From: Pseudomonas synxantha | Lineage (GTDB): Bacteria > Pseudomonadota > Gammaproteobacteria > Pseudomonadales > Pseudomonadaceae | DNA: 64,000 nucleotides | Direction: 5' to 3' | Assembly (NCBI RefSeq): GCF_900105675.1 | Contig: NZ_LT629786.1 | Span: 3,596,001-3,660,000 of the forward strand | Shown here: in pieces, positions 25,030-33,874 of the stretch | How the letters are laid out: every line of letters begins with the position of its first letter | How positions within the stretch are numbered: the first letter of the stretch is position 1 | Notes under the pieces: model-generated | Database searches by the model: none | The model's input: the letters and a program-made list of their open reading frames with translations, nothing else | What the model was told of the DNA's origin: nothing | Translations under genes and position numbers: made by a program

Positions 25030-26376
25030 ATGAGCCAACCCTGGAGCCCCGACAGCTGGCGTGCCTTGCCGATCCAGCAACAACCCCAGTACCCGGACGC
25101 TGCGCACTTGCTGCAAGTGGAGCAGAGCCTGGCCAGCTATCCGCCGCTGGTATTCGCCGGGGAGGCCCGTGAGCTGCGGCGTCAGTTTGCCGAGGTGACC
25201 CAGGGGCGCGCATTCCTGCTGCAAGGCGGCGATTGCGCCGAAAGCTTTGCCGAGTTTTCCGCCGCGAAAATCCGCGACACCTTCAAGGTGCTGCTGCAGA
25301 TGGCCATTGTCATGACCTTCGCCGCCGGCTGCCCGGTGGTGAAAGTCGGACGCATGGCCGGCCAATTCGCCAAGCCACGCTCGGCCAACGATGAAACCAT
25401 TGACGGTATCACCCTGCCCGCCTACCGCGGCGACATCGTCAACGGCATCGGTTTCGACGAAAAAAGCCGCGTGCCGGACCCGGACCGCCTGTTGCAGTCC
25501 TACCACCAGTCCACCGCCACCCTCAACCTGCTGCGCGCGTTTGCCCAGGGCGGTTTTGCCGACCTGCACCAGGTGCACAAGTGGAACCTGGACTTTATCG
25601 CCAACTCCGCCCTGGCCGAGAAGTACAGCCAACTGGCCGACCGCATCGACGAGACCCTGGCCTTCATGCGCGCCTGTGGCATGGACAGCTCGCCGCAATT
25701 GCGCGAAACCAGCTTCTTCACTGCCCACGAAGCATTGCTGCTCAACTTTGAACAAGCCTTCGTGCGCCGCGACAGCCTGACCAACGACTACTACGATTGC
25801 TCGGCCCATATGCTCTGGATCGGCGACCGCACTCGCCAACTGGACGGCGCCCATGTCGAGTTCCTGCGTGGTGTGAACAACCCGATCGGCGTGAAGGTCG
25901 GGCCGAGCATGAACCCGGATGACCTGATCCGCCTGATTGACATCCTGAACCCGGACAACGACCCTGGCCGCCTCAACCTGATCGCCCGCATGGGCGCAGG
26001 CAAGGTCGGCGACCACTTGCCAAACCTGATCCGCGCCGTGCAGCGCGAGGGCAAGCAGGTGCTGTGGAGCTCCGACCCGATGCATGGCAACACCATCAAG
26101 GCCAGCAGCGGCTACAAGACTCGCGACTTTGCGCAGATTCTCGGCGAGGTGAAAGAGTTCTTCCAGGTGCACCAGGCCGAAGGCAGCTATGCCGGCGGGA
26201 TTCATATCGAGATGACCGGACAGAACGTCACCGAATGCATCGGCGGCGCACGGCCGATCACCGAAGACGGCCTGTCGGACCGTTATCACACCCATTGCGA
26301 CCCGCGGATGAACGCCGATCAGTCGCTGGAGCTGGCGTTCCTGATTGCCGAGACCTTGAAGCAGGTCAAAAGGTAG
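25030..26376 (+). CDS. class II 3-deoxy-7-phosphoheptulonate (DAHP) synthase
   Basis: This is a 448-residue type II DAHP synthase, condensing PEP and erythrose 4-phosphate at the entrance of the shikimate pathway. Class II marks are [26 protein letters not shown] (metal Cys and active-site region), [47 protein letters not shown] and [13 protein letters not shown]. In pseudomonads type II enzymes can feed phenazine or other secondary routes; this one is in core context with no such cluster nearby. The TAG stop lies within the left arm of a REPIN. A second, unrelated class I enzyme is at 39205. Confidence 0.95.
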   Translation: MSQPWSPDSWRALPIQQQPQYPDAAHLLQVEQSLASYPPLVFAGEARELRRQFAEVTQGRAFLLQGGDCAESFAEFSAAKIRDTFKVLLQMAIVMTFAAGCPVVKVGRMAGQFAKPRSANDETIDGITLPAYRGDIVNGIGFDEKSRVPDPDRLLQSYHQSTATLNLLRAFAQGGFADLHQVHKWNLDFIANSALAEKYSQLADRIDETLAFMRACGMDSSPQLRETSFFTAHEALLLNFEQAFVRRDSLTNDYYDCSAHMLWIGDRTRQLDGAHVEFLRGVNNPIGVKVGPSMNPDDLIRLIDILNPDNDPGRLNLIARMGAGKVGDHLPNLIRAVQREGKQVLWSSDPMHGNTIKASSGYKTRDFAQILGEVKEFFQVHQAEGSYAGGIHIEMTGQNVTECIGGARPITEDGLSDRYHTHCDPRMNADQSLELAFLIAETLKQVKR

Positions 26377-26469
26377 GAGCAAGCTTGCTCGCGAAGGCCG
26401 TTAACGATGACGCGAAACGTCGGATTAACGAGGCGCCCTTGAGTTTTTCGCGAGCCAGCTCGCTCCTAC
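26373..26469. repeat. REPIN (GTAGGAGCGAGC family) between convergent genes
   Basis: Two 23-base arms (26373-26395 and 26447-26469) are inverted and match at 21 of 23 positions, starting GTAGGAGC. The spacer is 51 bases. Each arm supplies the TAG stop codon of a flanking gene: 26374-26376 for the DAHP synthase and 26466-26468 (minus strand) for ycaQ. It therefore fills the whole gap between the two convergent genes. Confidence 0.92.
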
Positions 26470-27677
26470 ACTAGTGCCGCCCTTAACCGGGCGGCACTGG
26501 GGCGCTGGCAATTGAGCCGGACCTGCTCCAGCCCCAGCCAATTGGCCATTTGGCGCAGGTTCAAGGCCAGCGCCGACATGCCTTCGTCATCCAGACCCGT
26601 CTCCTCCTCATGCACCGCATGCACCGCCAGGCGCCCATGGGCACGCTCGGCCCGCAGGTCAACGCGGGCGGCGATCCGCTCATTGTGCAAAAACGGCAGT
26701 ACGTAGTAACCGTACACCCGCTTGTCTTGCGGGGTGTAGATCTCCAGTCGATAGCGGAAATTGAACAAACGCTCCGTGCGGCTGCGCTCCCAGATCAACG
26801 AATCGAAAGGTGACAGCAAGGCGCTGGCCGCGACTTTGCGTGGCACCTTCGGCACCGGCAGGCAGTACGCCGGTTGTTTCCAGCCCTGCACCTGGCACGC
26901 CAGCAGCCGCCCATCCTCGACCAACTCGGCCACGCGCTTGCGGCTGTCGGCAGGGTCGAGGCGGAAGTAATCGCGCAGGTCCTTCTCGGTGGCGACGCCC
27001 AACGCCGTTGCGCTATGCAACAGTAATCCGCGCTGAGCATCGGCCTCGGTGATGACGGTTTGGAGAATCTCGCCGGGGATAACACGCTCCGGCAAGTCAT
27101 ACAGTCGCTCAAACCCCCGCCGCCCTGCGACGGTGACCAAACCGGCGGCGAACAACCATTCCAGCGCGTGCTTTTCATCACTCCAATCCCACCAGGGCCC
27201 GGCGCGCTCCTCGCGGGTCGACAAACTGCCCGCGCCCAGGGCCCCCTGCTGCTCGACAGTGTTCAGCACGCGCTGGATAGTCGCCTGCTGTTCACGGCCG
27301 AAACGCGCCATCTGCGCATAGATCCCCTGCCCCTGCCTGGCCCGCTCCATGCGCCAGCGCATCAGCGGGTAGAGCGACATGGGCAGCAGCGAGGCCTCAT
27401 GCCCCCAATACTCGAACAGCGAACGCCGCCTGCCCAGGCTCCAGGCCGCTTGCTCAAGGATCAACGGGGAATAATGGCCCAGGCGGGAAAACAATGGCAG
27501 GTAATGGGAACGCACCAGCGCGTTGACCGAGTCGATCTGCACGACACCCAGACGGTCGATGAGTCGATTGAGGTGCGCGGCTTTTATCTGGCCAGGCGCC
27601 TGGCGCCCGGAAAAACCCTGGGCGACCAGCGCCATGCGTCGAGCTTGCTTGAGTGAAAAAGACAGGTCGGCGGGCAT
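26466..27677 (-). CDS. ycaQ: YcaQ/AlkX-type DNA glycosylase (interstrand crosslink repair)
   Basis: This 403-residue protein of the HTH_42/DUF1006 family is made of winged helices. The catalytic loop motif QID is visible in LGVVQIDSVNALVR near residue 45. Other family blocks are FEYWGHEASLLP and LLSPFDSLIWERSRTERLFNF, with YGYYVLPFLHNERIAARVDL near the end. E. coli YcaQ unhooks nitrogen-mustard crosslinks using a QxD motif; the same chemistry is likely here. ATG 27677 has GGAG about 6 bases upstream and is preferred to the ATG at 27689. Its TAG stop is provided by a REPIN arm. Confidence 0.9.
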   Translation of the reverse strand: MPADLSFSLKQARRMALVAQGFSGRQAPGQIKAAHLNRLIDRLGVVQIDSVNALVRSHYLPLFSRLGHYSPLILEQAAWSLGRRRSLFEYWGHEASLLPMSLYPLMRWRMERARQGQGIYAQMARFGREQQATIQRVLNTVEQQGALGAGSLSTREERAGPWWDWSDEKHALEWLFAAGLVTVAGRRGFERLYDLPERVIPGEILQTVITEADAQRGLLLHSATALGVATEKDLRDYFRLDPADSRKRVAELVEDGRLLACQVQGWKQPAYCLPVPKVPRKVAASALLSPFDSLIWERSRTERLFNFRYRLEIYTPQDKRVYGYYVLPFLHNERIAARVDLRAERAHGRLAVHAVHEEETGLDDEGMSALALNLRQMANWLGLEQVRLNCQRPSAARLRAALV

Positions 27678-27722
27678 GGGGCTCTCCATGGAAACTCGCC
27701 CTCTACCCTACTGCATCCTGGC

Positions 27723-27929
27723 TTATTTGCGCAGCGGGTCTTCCCAGAAATGCCGATGGGTTTCCTGCACTACGTCGGCACGGTTGAGCCCAATGTCCTT
27801 GAGCGCGTCATCGCTCAAGGTCGCCAGCATCTGGCGCTCCTGATGCAACAGCTGCCAACGTGCGACCGTATGAAACAGGCCGGCAAACGGCCCTTTTTGC
27901 AACAACACAAAACCTCTTTGACCTTTCAT
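27723..27929 (-). CDS. DUF1127 domain-containing small protein
   Basis: This is a 68-residue protein. The C-terminal half is the YjiS-like DUF1127 motif (LATLSDDALKDIGLNRADVVQETHRHFWEDP). The N-terminal half includes VARWQLLHQERQML. DUF1127 proteins are short, Arg-rich, often RNA-associated proteins linked to phosphate, carbon or virulence regulation. ATG 27929 has GGAGGG 7 bases upstream. It is divergent from, and only about 70 bases from, a LysR-type regulator that may control it. Confidence 0.88.
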   Translation of the reverse strand: MKGQRGFVLLQKGPFAGLFHTVARWQLLHQERQMLATLSDDALKDIGLNRADVVQETHRHFWEDPLRK

Positions 27930-27999
27930 CTTCTCGCCCTCCAGTGGGGATGACGAAAGTGTGGACCTGGCGCTATGATCAATCCAACGAATGTTTCTT

Positions 28000-28881
28000 A
28001 TGCAATACATCTCGGAGATTGATCAATTGGCTGGCTACCCGAGCATCGACACAGAAGTGCTGCGCACCTTCGTGGCCATCGCCGACCAAGGTGGTTTTAC
28101 CCGCGCCGGCGAGCTGGTCAATCGCACCCAATCGGCGGTGAGCATGCAGATGAAGCGCCTGGAGGAAGATGTACTGCAGCGCAAGCTGTTCGAGCGCGAT
28201 GGAAGGCAGGTACGGCTTACGCCCGAAGGCCAGGTGCTGCTGGGATATGCGCGGCGCATCCTGAAACTGCACAGCGAAGTGTTCAACACCCTGCGCGAGC
28301 CCCATATGGTGGGGCTCGTACGCATCGGTACGCCAGATGACTATGTGATGCGTTTCCTGCCGGGGATCCTGAAGCCGTTTTCCAAAGCCTACCCACTGAT
28401 TCAGATTGAGATGCACTGTGAAGCGTCGTCCGTGCTGATGCAGCGGCGAGACCTGGCGCTGACCGTGATCAGCCGCGAGCCTGGTAATGATATTGGCGAG
28501 TTACTGCGCACTGAACGCATGGTCTGGGCAGCATCACCCTGCTTCTGCGTGGATGAGCATGACGCGCTGCCCCTGGCGATTTCCGGCGATGACTGCCTGT
28601 ACACTCATTGGGCGCGTGCCGCACTGGACGCAGCTGGACGCGATTACCGCCTGGCCTACCACAGCTCCAACGGAGCGGCGATCCAGGCGGTGGTCAGTGC
28701 TGGCCTGGCGGCGATGGTCAGCATGGAAAGCCTGATCACCGACGACCTGCGGGTGCTGGGCAGCGACGAAGGCTTTCCACCGTTGCCATCAATGAACCTG
28801 CGCTTGCTGCGCAATCCACAGATGACGTCACCGATCACCGAATGCCTGGCCGAGTACATCGTCGAAGGCTTCAAACTTTAA
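28000..28881 (+). CDS. LysR-family transcriptional regulator
   Basis: This is a LysR regulator of about 293 residues. The N-terminal winged HTH is IDTEVLRTFVAIADQGGFTRAGELVNRTQSAVSMQMKRLEED with FERDGRQVRLTPEGQ, and the effector domain follows from VGLVRIGTPDDY. It contains two Cys in the effector domain (SPCFCVDE). The start is uncertain: ATG 28000 lacks a ribosome-binding site, while TTG 28027 has GGAG at the right distance. It is divergent from the DUF1127 gene, and its 3' end overlaps the exporter gene by 11 bases on the opposite strand. Confidence 0.88.
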   Translation: MQYISEIDQLAGYPSIDTEVLRTFVAIADQGGFTRAGELVNRTQSAVSMQMKRLEEDVLQRKLFERDGRQVRLTPEGQVLLGYARRILKLHSEVFNTLREPHMVGLVRIGTPDDYVMRFLPGILKPFSKAYPLIQIEMHCEASSVLMQRRDLALTVISREPGNDIGELLRTERMVWAASPCFCVDEHDALPLAISGDDCLYTHWARAALDAAGRDYRLAYHSSNGAAIQAVVSAGLAAMVSMESLITDDLRVLGSDEGFPPLPSMNLRLLRNPQMTSPITECLAEYIVEGFKL

Positions 28882-29620
28882 ACGTCAGCATCACCGCACA
28901 CACCACCAGGAAGCCACAAAACAGCCCGCGCAACAGCCGCTCCGGCAATGCATGGGCCACTTTCACGCCCCAGCTGATACTGAGCAGGCCCCCCACCGCC
29001 AGCGGCAGGCCGATCATCCAGTTCACCTCGTGGTGCCAGGCGTAGGTGACCAGAGTCACGCCGGTGCTGGGCAGCGCCAAGGCCAGCGACAAACCTTGGG
29101 CCACCACCTGAGTGGTGCCGAACACACTGGTGAGCACTGGCGTGGCGACTACCGCGCCCCCTACCCCAAATAATCCGCCCATGGACCCGGACGCTGCACC
29201 CAACACACCCAGCCAGGGCCAGGAGTATCGCATCTGCGCAGTTGGCGGCGCGTTGCGGGTAAACATGCGCAGCAGGTTGTAGGCCGACAACGCCACCAGG
29301 AAAACAATAAAGCCGATGCGCATTGCCCCGGCATCCAGCCCCACCGCCCAGATCGATCCCAGCCAGGCAAAGCAAAAGCCCATCACGCCAAGCGGCAAGG
29401 CGTGGCGCAGCTCGATGCGATTACGCTGGTGATAACGCCACAGGGCGAGCATCACATTGGGTACCACCATGACCAACGCGGTGCCCTGGGCTATTTGCTG
29501 GTCCAGGCCGAACAACACGCCGAGCACCGGAATGGCTATCAGCCCGCCACCAATGCCAAACAGCCCACCCACGGTGCCCAAAGCCGCACCCAATACCAGG
29601 TACATCACTAAATCCAACAC
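28871..29620 (-). CDS. TauE/SafE family sulfite/organosulfonate exporter
   Basis: This 249-residue integral membrane protein has about eight hydrophobic helices and the duplicated TauE/SafE motif: GTVGGLFGIGGGLIAIPVL in the N-terminal half and SGSMGGLFGVGGAVVATPVL in the second half. It likely exports a sulfite, sulfonate or similar anion through the inner membrane. The start is GTG 29620 with GGAG about 9 bases upstream. It overlaps tail to tail with the upstream LysR gene and is divergent from another LysR gene, either of which could regulate it. Confidence 0.9.
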   Translation of the reverse strand: MLDLVMYLVLGAALGTVGGLFGIGGGLIAIPVLGVLFGLDQQIAQGTALVMVVPNVMLALWRYHQRNRIELRHALPLGVMGFCFAWLGSIWAVGLDAGAMRIGFIVFLVALSAYNLLRMFTRNAPPTAQMRYSWPWLGVLGAASGSMGGLFGVGGAVVATPVLTSVFGTTQVVAQGLSLALALPSTGVTLVTYAWHHEVNWMIGLPLAVGGLLSISWGVKVAHALPERLLRGLFCGFLVVCAVMLTFKV

Positions 29621-29728
29621 CGCTCGCTACTCCGCAATCCCAAGGCTGACATGCTACGCAGTCGGCCCTGGCGCGGAAACGCACAGCAACGCACAATGGC
29701 TATGCCGAACCCGCACAAGCGCTCGCCT

Positions 29729-30679
29729 ATGAACCCTAATACGCTTACCGATCAACTGAGCCTGTTTCTGGATGTGATGGAAACCGGTAGCTTTTCCGCT
29801 GCCGCACGGCGTCATCCACTGACGCCCTCCGCAGTCGCCCGTCGAATCGACAGCCTGGAAAGTTCAGTGGGTAGCCGCCTGTTCCAGCGCAGCACCCACG
29901 CAGTGGTGCCTACACCTGCCGGCCTGGCCTTTGCCGAACGCGCGCGGCGGATTGTCAGTGAATTGCAATTGGCGCGGGCCGAAGCGGTGTCTCTGAGCCA
30001 TGCGCCGGAAGGCTTGATCCGGCTGGATGCACCGGCAGCGTTTGGTCGCCGCCACCTGGCGCCGGTGATCGCGGACTTCTTGAACGTGTATCCAGGGCTG
30101 GATGTGCACCTGCACTTGATCGACAGTTTTGTCGATATGCAAGGCGCACACCTTGGCAAGGTCGACCTGGTGCTGCGCGCCGGGCATATCGTTGACACTC
30201 GCCGGATCGCTACACCCCTGGCGAGCATCGTGCGCATTGCCTGCGCCAGCCCGGCCTACCTGAAAAACCGCGGCACACCCACCCATCCTCGGGAACTGAA
30301 CGAGCATGACGGCCTCGATTGGGATGGCCTGGCGCCGATGTTCGCCTGGCGTTTTGAACTGGACGGGCGCCGCACGACCTATCGCCCCCGGCGCATCCGC
30401 ATGAGCGCCAATAACGCCGAGGCGCTGCTTTCGGGCGCACTGGCCGGGCTGGGCATCGCGCACCTGCCGACCTGGCTGGCCAGTGAATACCTGGTGCGTG
30501 GCGAGCTGTTGCCGCTGTTTTGTGAAAACGGCTTGCCCAGCCCGGAAACCGCCGGCATTTACGCGCTGCGCCTCGAACAACAGCCCAACGCACGTAGCCG
30601 GTTATTGCTCGAATACCTCAAATCCCGTTTCAGCCCGGTGCCGCCCTGGGATCTGGCGTTGCAAAGCGGGCTAGTCTGA
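29729..30679 (+). CDS. LysR-family transcriptional regulator
   Basis: This is a 316-residue LysR regulator. The HTH is [20 protein letters not shown] with [31 protein letters not shown], and the effector-binding half begins [15 protein letters not shown] (the DsdC/CrgA-like subgroup). ATG 29729 is chosen by alignment of the HTH; there are in-frame ATGs upstream without a ribosome-binding site. It is divergent from the TauE/SafE exporter with a gap of about 110 bases, so regulation of the exporter is plausible. It is followed by ohrR on the same strand, 80 bases on, but probably in a separate unit. Confidence 0.88.
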   Translation: MNPNTLTDQLSLFLDVMETGSFSAAARRHPLTPSAVARRIDSLESSVGSRLFQRSTHAVVPTPAGLAFAERARRIVSELQLARAEAVSLSHAPEGLIRLDAPAAFGRRHLAPVIADFLNVYPGLDVHLHLIDSFVDMQGAHLGKVDLVLRAGHIVDTRRIATPLASIVRIACASPAYLKNRGTPTHPRELNEHDGLDWDGLAPMFAWRFELDGRRTTYRPRRIRMSANNAEALLSGALAGLGIAHLPTWLASEYLVRGELLPLFCENGLPSPETAGIYALRLEQQPNARSRLLLEYLKSRFSPVPPWDLALQSGLV

Positions 30680-30759
30680 CCATCCGGGCAGAATTACCTG
30701 GCGCATTAAAGATTCGCCCGCTAGATTCAAGTGCAGACATGCTTTTTCGAGGCACCACC

Positions 30760-31212
30760 ATGAGCAAAAACCCAGCCCCCTGCGAATCGCTGCTGCTGGA
30801 TAACCAGCTGTGCTTCGCCCTGCACTCCACTTCGCTGTTGATGACCAAGGTCTACAAGCCCCTGCTCCAAGCCCTCGGCCTGACCTACCCGCAATACCTG
30901 GCCATGATGGTGCTGTGGGAAGAGGACGGATTGACTGTCGGCGAAATCAGCAGCCGCCTGCTGACGGATCCTGGCTCACTGACGCCTCTGCTCAAGCGCC
31001 TGGAAGCCGAAGGCCTGCTCAGCCGCACCCGCAGCCGGGAAGATGAGCGGGTGGTAGTGGTAGAGCTGACTGACGCCGGCCGCGTCTTGCAGGGCAAGGC
31101 CAAGGATGTGCCCCAATGCATCCTGGGCGCGAGCGGGATGCAGCTTGCGCAATTGCGCAAGCTGCAGGCCGACTTGATCGCGCTGCGCGGCAACCTGCAG
31201 AGCGCGATCTAA
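30760..31212 (+). CDS. ohrR: MarR-family organic peroxide sensor OhrR
   Basis: This 150-residue redox repressor has the N-terminal reactive Cys in [11 protein letters not shown] (Cys18) and the winged HTH ([35 protein letters not shown]). A second Cys near 120 (DVPQCILG) points to the two-Cys type that locks by disulfide on oxidation by organic hydroperoxides and releases DNA. ATG 30760 follows GAGG. The target gene ohr lies 289 bases downstream, with a REPIN and palindromic operator-like sequences between. The OhrR-Ohr-EF-P order equals PAO1 PA2849-PA2851. Confidence 0.93.
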   Translation: MSKNPAPCESLLLDNQLCFALHSTSLLMTKVYKPLLQALGLTYPQYLAMMVLWEEDGLTVGEISSRLLTDPGSLTPLLKRLEAEGLLSRTRSREDERVVVVELTDAGRVLQGKAKDVPQCILGASGMQLAQLRKLQADLIALRGNLQSAI

Positions 31213-31320
31213 AGTGGGAGGGGCGGTGCGACGATTCGACTTGCCCCCGATAGCGGTGGGTCAGCCAACATCAATGTTTGCTGAGCCGACGTCTTCGCGG
31301 CCAAGCCCCCTCCCACATTT
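31213..31320. repeat. REPIN, GTGGGAGGGG family, between ohrR and ohr
   Basis: The element starts GTGGGAGGGGCGG and ends CCCCCTCCCAC, directly after the ohrR stop. A 35-base stretch of its left arm (31214-31248) is the reverse complement, with one mismatch, of the REPIN at 23677. It would form a strong hairpin in the ohrR transcript and separate ohrR from ohr expression. Confidence 0.82.
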
Positions 31321-31413
31321 GATCTTCGCCGCTTTGAGCATTTCGTTCGCTTAACCGGCTTGCCTCCTCTCACATTGTTTCTCGCCAGCCTCGAAAACAT
31401 TTATAAATTTATA

Positions 31414-31480
31414 TTGCGCGCTAAACATTAGCGCTATACATTGGCTTCACCAACTAATTAGCGCGCAAACATTTAGCACG
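31414..31480 (+). promoter_or_regulatory. ohr promoter with candidate OhrR operators
   Basis: TTGCGCGCTAA (31414-31424) is an exact inverted copy of TTAGCGCGCAA (31458-31468). Within the first, GCGCTAA-ACA-TTAGCGC forms a 17-base dyad (31418-31434), and a degenerate second dyad GCGCAAACATTTAGCAC follows at 31463. TATACA at 31435-31440 is a -10 candidate between the sites. The layout suggests two OhrR dimers flanking the ohr promoter; this is inferred, as the published OhrR sites of other genera are TACAATT-type. Confidence 0.6.
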
Positions 31481-31501
31481 ACAACCCAAGAGGAACGCCC
31501 C

Positions 31502-31921
31502 ATGCAAACGCTCTATACCGCAGTAGCCACCGCCACTGGCGGCCGTGATGGTCGCGCTGTTTCCAGCGACAACATCCTCGACGTCAAACTCTCTACCCCC
31601 AAGGAATTGGGCGGTGCCGGTGGTCAGGCCACCAACCCGGAGCAACTGTTCGCGGCCGGCTACTCCGCCTGCTTTATCGGCGCGCTGAAATTTGTTGCCA
31701 GCCAGACAAAACGTAAGATCCCCGACGATGCCTCGATCACCGCTCATGTGGGCATCGGCCAGATCCCCGGCGGTTTTGGCCTGGACATCGACCTGCACGT
31801 CAGCCTGCCGGGCCTGGCCCAGGATGACGCACAGAGCCTGGTCGACGCCGCCCACCAAGTCTGCCCGTATTCCAACGCCACTCGTGGCAATGTGGATGTG
31901 CGCCTGCATGTAACGGTCTGA
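31502..31921 (+). CDS. ohr: organic hydroperoxide resistance protein Ohr
   Basis: This 139-residue OsmC/Ohr-fold thiol peroxidase reduces fatty-acid and other organic hydroperoxides, recycled by lipoylated proteins. The catalytic pair is Cys57 in FAAGYSACFIG and Cys121 in AAHQVCPYSNATRGN, with the conserved TGGRDGR near the N-terminus holding the active-site Arg. GAGGAA lies 8 bases before ATG. It ends in a strong terminator shared with efp. Expression should rise when OhrR is oxidised. Confidence 0.97.
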   Translation: MQTLYTAVATATGGRDGRAVSSDNILDVKLSTPKELGGAGGQATNPEQLFAAGYSACFIGALKFVASQTKRKIPDDASITAHVGIGQIPGGFGLDIDLHVSLPGLAQDDAQSLVDAAHQVCPYSNATRGNVDVRLHVTV

Positions 31922-31934
31922 TAAACCGGCGGCC

Positions 31935-31968
31935 AAAAAAAAGCCCGACTCAAGGTCGGGCTTTTTTT
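31935..31968. terminator. bidirectional intrinsic terminator (ohr / efp)
   Basis: AAGCCCGAC and GTCGGGCTT pair around TCAAG, with an eight-A run before and a seven-T run after. It ends ohr on the plus strand and efp on the minus strand. Confidence 0.95.
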
Positions 31969-31987
31969 CGTATCGGTGGGGCCAGGA

Positions 31988-32560
31988 TTACTTCTTGGCG
32001 CGACCTTTGTACGAACCACCTTCACGGGTGTCGATCTCGATCAGGTCGTCGATTTCGATGAAATCGGCTACTTGCAGTTCGGTACCGTTGCTCAGCTTGG
32101 CAGGCTTCATCACTTTGCCCGAAGTGTCGCCGCGAGCGGAACCTTCAGTGTAGGCAACCTTACGCACGATAGTGGTCGGCAGCTCCACGGAAACCAGACG
32201 CTCTTCGAAGAAAATAGCTTCGCAGACGTCTTCCATGCCTTCTTCGATGAACGGCAGAACGGCTTCGATATCTTCAGCGTTCAGCTCGTACATGGTGTAG
32301 TCAGTGGTGTCCATGAACGTGTAGGTGTCGCCGCTGATGAAGGACAGGGTCGCTTCCTTGCGGTCGAGGATCACGTCGTCCAGTTTGTCATCGGCGCTGT
32401 AGACGATCTCGGTCTTGTAACCGGTCAGCAGGTTCTTCAGCTTGGTCTTCATGATTGCGCTGTTACGACCAGACTTGGTGAACTCAGCTTTCTGAACCAG
32501 CCAAGGGTCGTTTTCGAGACGGATCACTGTACCGGGTTTCAGTTCTTTACCAGTTTTCAT
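31988..32560 (-). CDS. efp: elongation factor P (Arg32 type)
   Basis: This 190-residue translation factor rescues ribosomes stalled at polyproline. Three beta-barrel domains are visible, and the tip loop reads [11 protein letters not shown] with Arg32 at the modified position instead of the Lys of E. coli. Arg32 EF-Ps are activated by rhamnosylation by EarP, whose gene lies 50 bases upstream on the same strand. The start [10 protein letters not shown] matches the family. It shares the terminator at 31935-31968 with ohr. Polyproline-containing targets would depend on dTDP-rhamnose supply. Confidence 0.97.
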   Translation of the reverse strand: MKTGKELKPGTVIRLENDPWLVQKAEFTKSGRNSAIMKTKLKNLLTGYKTEIVYSADDKLDDVILDRKEATLSFISGDTYTFMDTTDYTMYELNAEDIEAVLPFIEEGMEDVCEAIFFEERLVSVELPTTIVRKVAYTEGSARGDTSGKVMKPAKLSNGTELQVADFIEIDDLIEIDTREGGSYKGRAKK

Positions 32561-32609
32561 TGCATATATCCGAAATTTGGATGGGATTTACAAAAATCAA
32601 GGTGGCGTA

Positions 32610-33743
32610 TCATATCCAACTTTCATAAAACTGTACCAGCGCCGTCGCAAGATCGGCCTGCAAGCCTTGTTCCAGACACCACTTCTGAGCGTGCTCGTTC
32701 ACCTCGGTCCAGTGTTCCAGGAGCATTTTCCAGGCCTGCGCCATATCGCCGTCGGTGTTCCAGGCTTGCCAAAGCGCGATGACAGCCGCTTTGGCGGCCG
32801 GCGACAGTGCGATGGTGTACAGTTCCAGAAAGGCATCGAGCTTGTCGAGGTGGATGTCTTCGTCCTGGCGATAGATATGCCATAGCAACGGCCTCCCCGC
32901 CCACTGAGCGCGCACAAAGGAGTCCTCGCCGCGCACCGCGTTGAACGCGCAACACCAGAGCAACCGGTCGTATTGCTCCTGCCGTACGAAGGCAATGATC
33001 TGCACCGTCAGCGCGCCGCGCACCTGGATGTCACCCGCCGACAAGCTGCTCACTCCCAGCCAGCGTTGCACATCCCCCAGGATGCGCCCTTCCGGCACCA
33101 GCAAATGAGTCGCGCGCCCGTCTGCCGCCAGCACATCCAGCCAGCCGGCCAGCCCGGGGTTTTCATAAGCGAACAGCGACATCAGTCGTGCATCGACCGC
33201 CGGAGCTACCCCTAGGGTTTGCAGGAATTGTCGCTGCGCGACGTCATCTAGCTGAAAAGCCTGGCGCCGCTCCAATAACCCGGCTTCACGCAACAGGCCA
33301 CCGGTACCCGGGCGAAAGCCGGGAAAGAAAAAGTACTTCTGCACGCCCTTGAACTTCACCGAGGGTAAACGGTGACAGCCCACTACCCAGTCTTCAGCGC
33401 TGAGATAATCCAGGTTCATCCACAACGGCGGTTGCTCACGCTCGGCCATGCGCTCCATGTACTCCGCCGGCAGCTGGCAGGCGAACGCGGCAATCACCAC
33501 ATCGGCTGATTGCGCACCTGGCCATTGCGCCGGCCAGTGGCGCACTTCGACACCTTCCTGCCACTGCTGGCTCACCTGCACATCAATCTGCGGACACATG
33601 CGCTCGAAAGCCCGCAGGTCATCGACCCACAAGCGCACTTCACAGCCATGTTCCACTACCAACTGCCGGGCCAGGCGCCAGGTCACGCCGATGTCGCCGT
33701 AGTTGTCGACGACGCTGCAAAAAATATCCCAGCGGGCTTTCAT
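32610..33743 (-). CDS. earP: EF-P arginine rhamnosyltransferase EarP
   Basis: This 377-residue DUF2331 GT-B glycosyltransferase transfers rhamnose from dTDP-beta-L-rhamnose to Arg32 of EF-P. The N-terminal catalytic aspartates Asp13 and Asp17 are visible in FCSVVDNYGDIGVTW, and the nucleotide-sugar site in FNAVRGEDSFVRAQ. ATG 33743 is chosen because GGAG lies 7 bases upstream and it puts the aspartates at the published 13 and 17; an ATG 4 codons earlier is weaker. It is the first gene of the earP-efp unit. Confidence 0.95.
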   Translation of the reverse strand: MKARWDIFCSVVDNYGDIGVTWRLARQLVVEHGCEVRLWVDDLRAFERMCPQIDVQVSQQWQEGVEVRHWPAQWPGAQSADVVIAAFACQLPAEYMERMAEREQPPLWMNLDYLSAEDWVVGCHRLPSVKFKGVQKYFFFPGFRPGTGGLLREAGLLERRQAFQLDDVAQRQFLQTLGVAPAVDARLMSLFAYENPGLAGWLDVLAADGRATHLLVPEGRILGDVQRWLGVSSLSAGDIQVRGALTVQIIAFVRQEQYDRLLWCCAFNAVRGEDSFVRAQWAGRPLLWHIYRQDEDIHLDKLDAFLELYTIALSPAAKAAVIALWQAWNTDGDMAQAWKMLLEHWTEVNEHAQKWCLEQGLQADLATALVQFYESWI

Positions 33744-33874
33744 TCCGGGCTCCATCGATCAAAGACTCAATTGTCCGCATAAATGCACTGATGCAGAAGG
33801 CTTGTTCGCGATTTTCTGCATAGCGCCTGTGCGACAATCGCCATCACGCCGTTACCCCTCGCCAAGAGGCCATC

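Noticed and set aside
24970..26382. 470-residue minus-strand open frame across the class II DAHP synthase
   Set aside because: It is antisense to a clear enzyme, His/Gln/Val-rich composition reflects the reversed codon bias, and there is no ribosome-binding site or family match.
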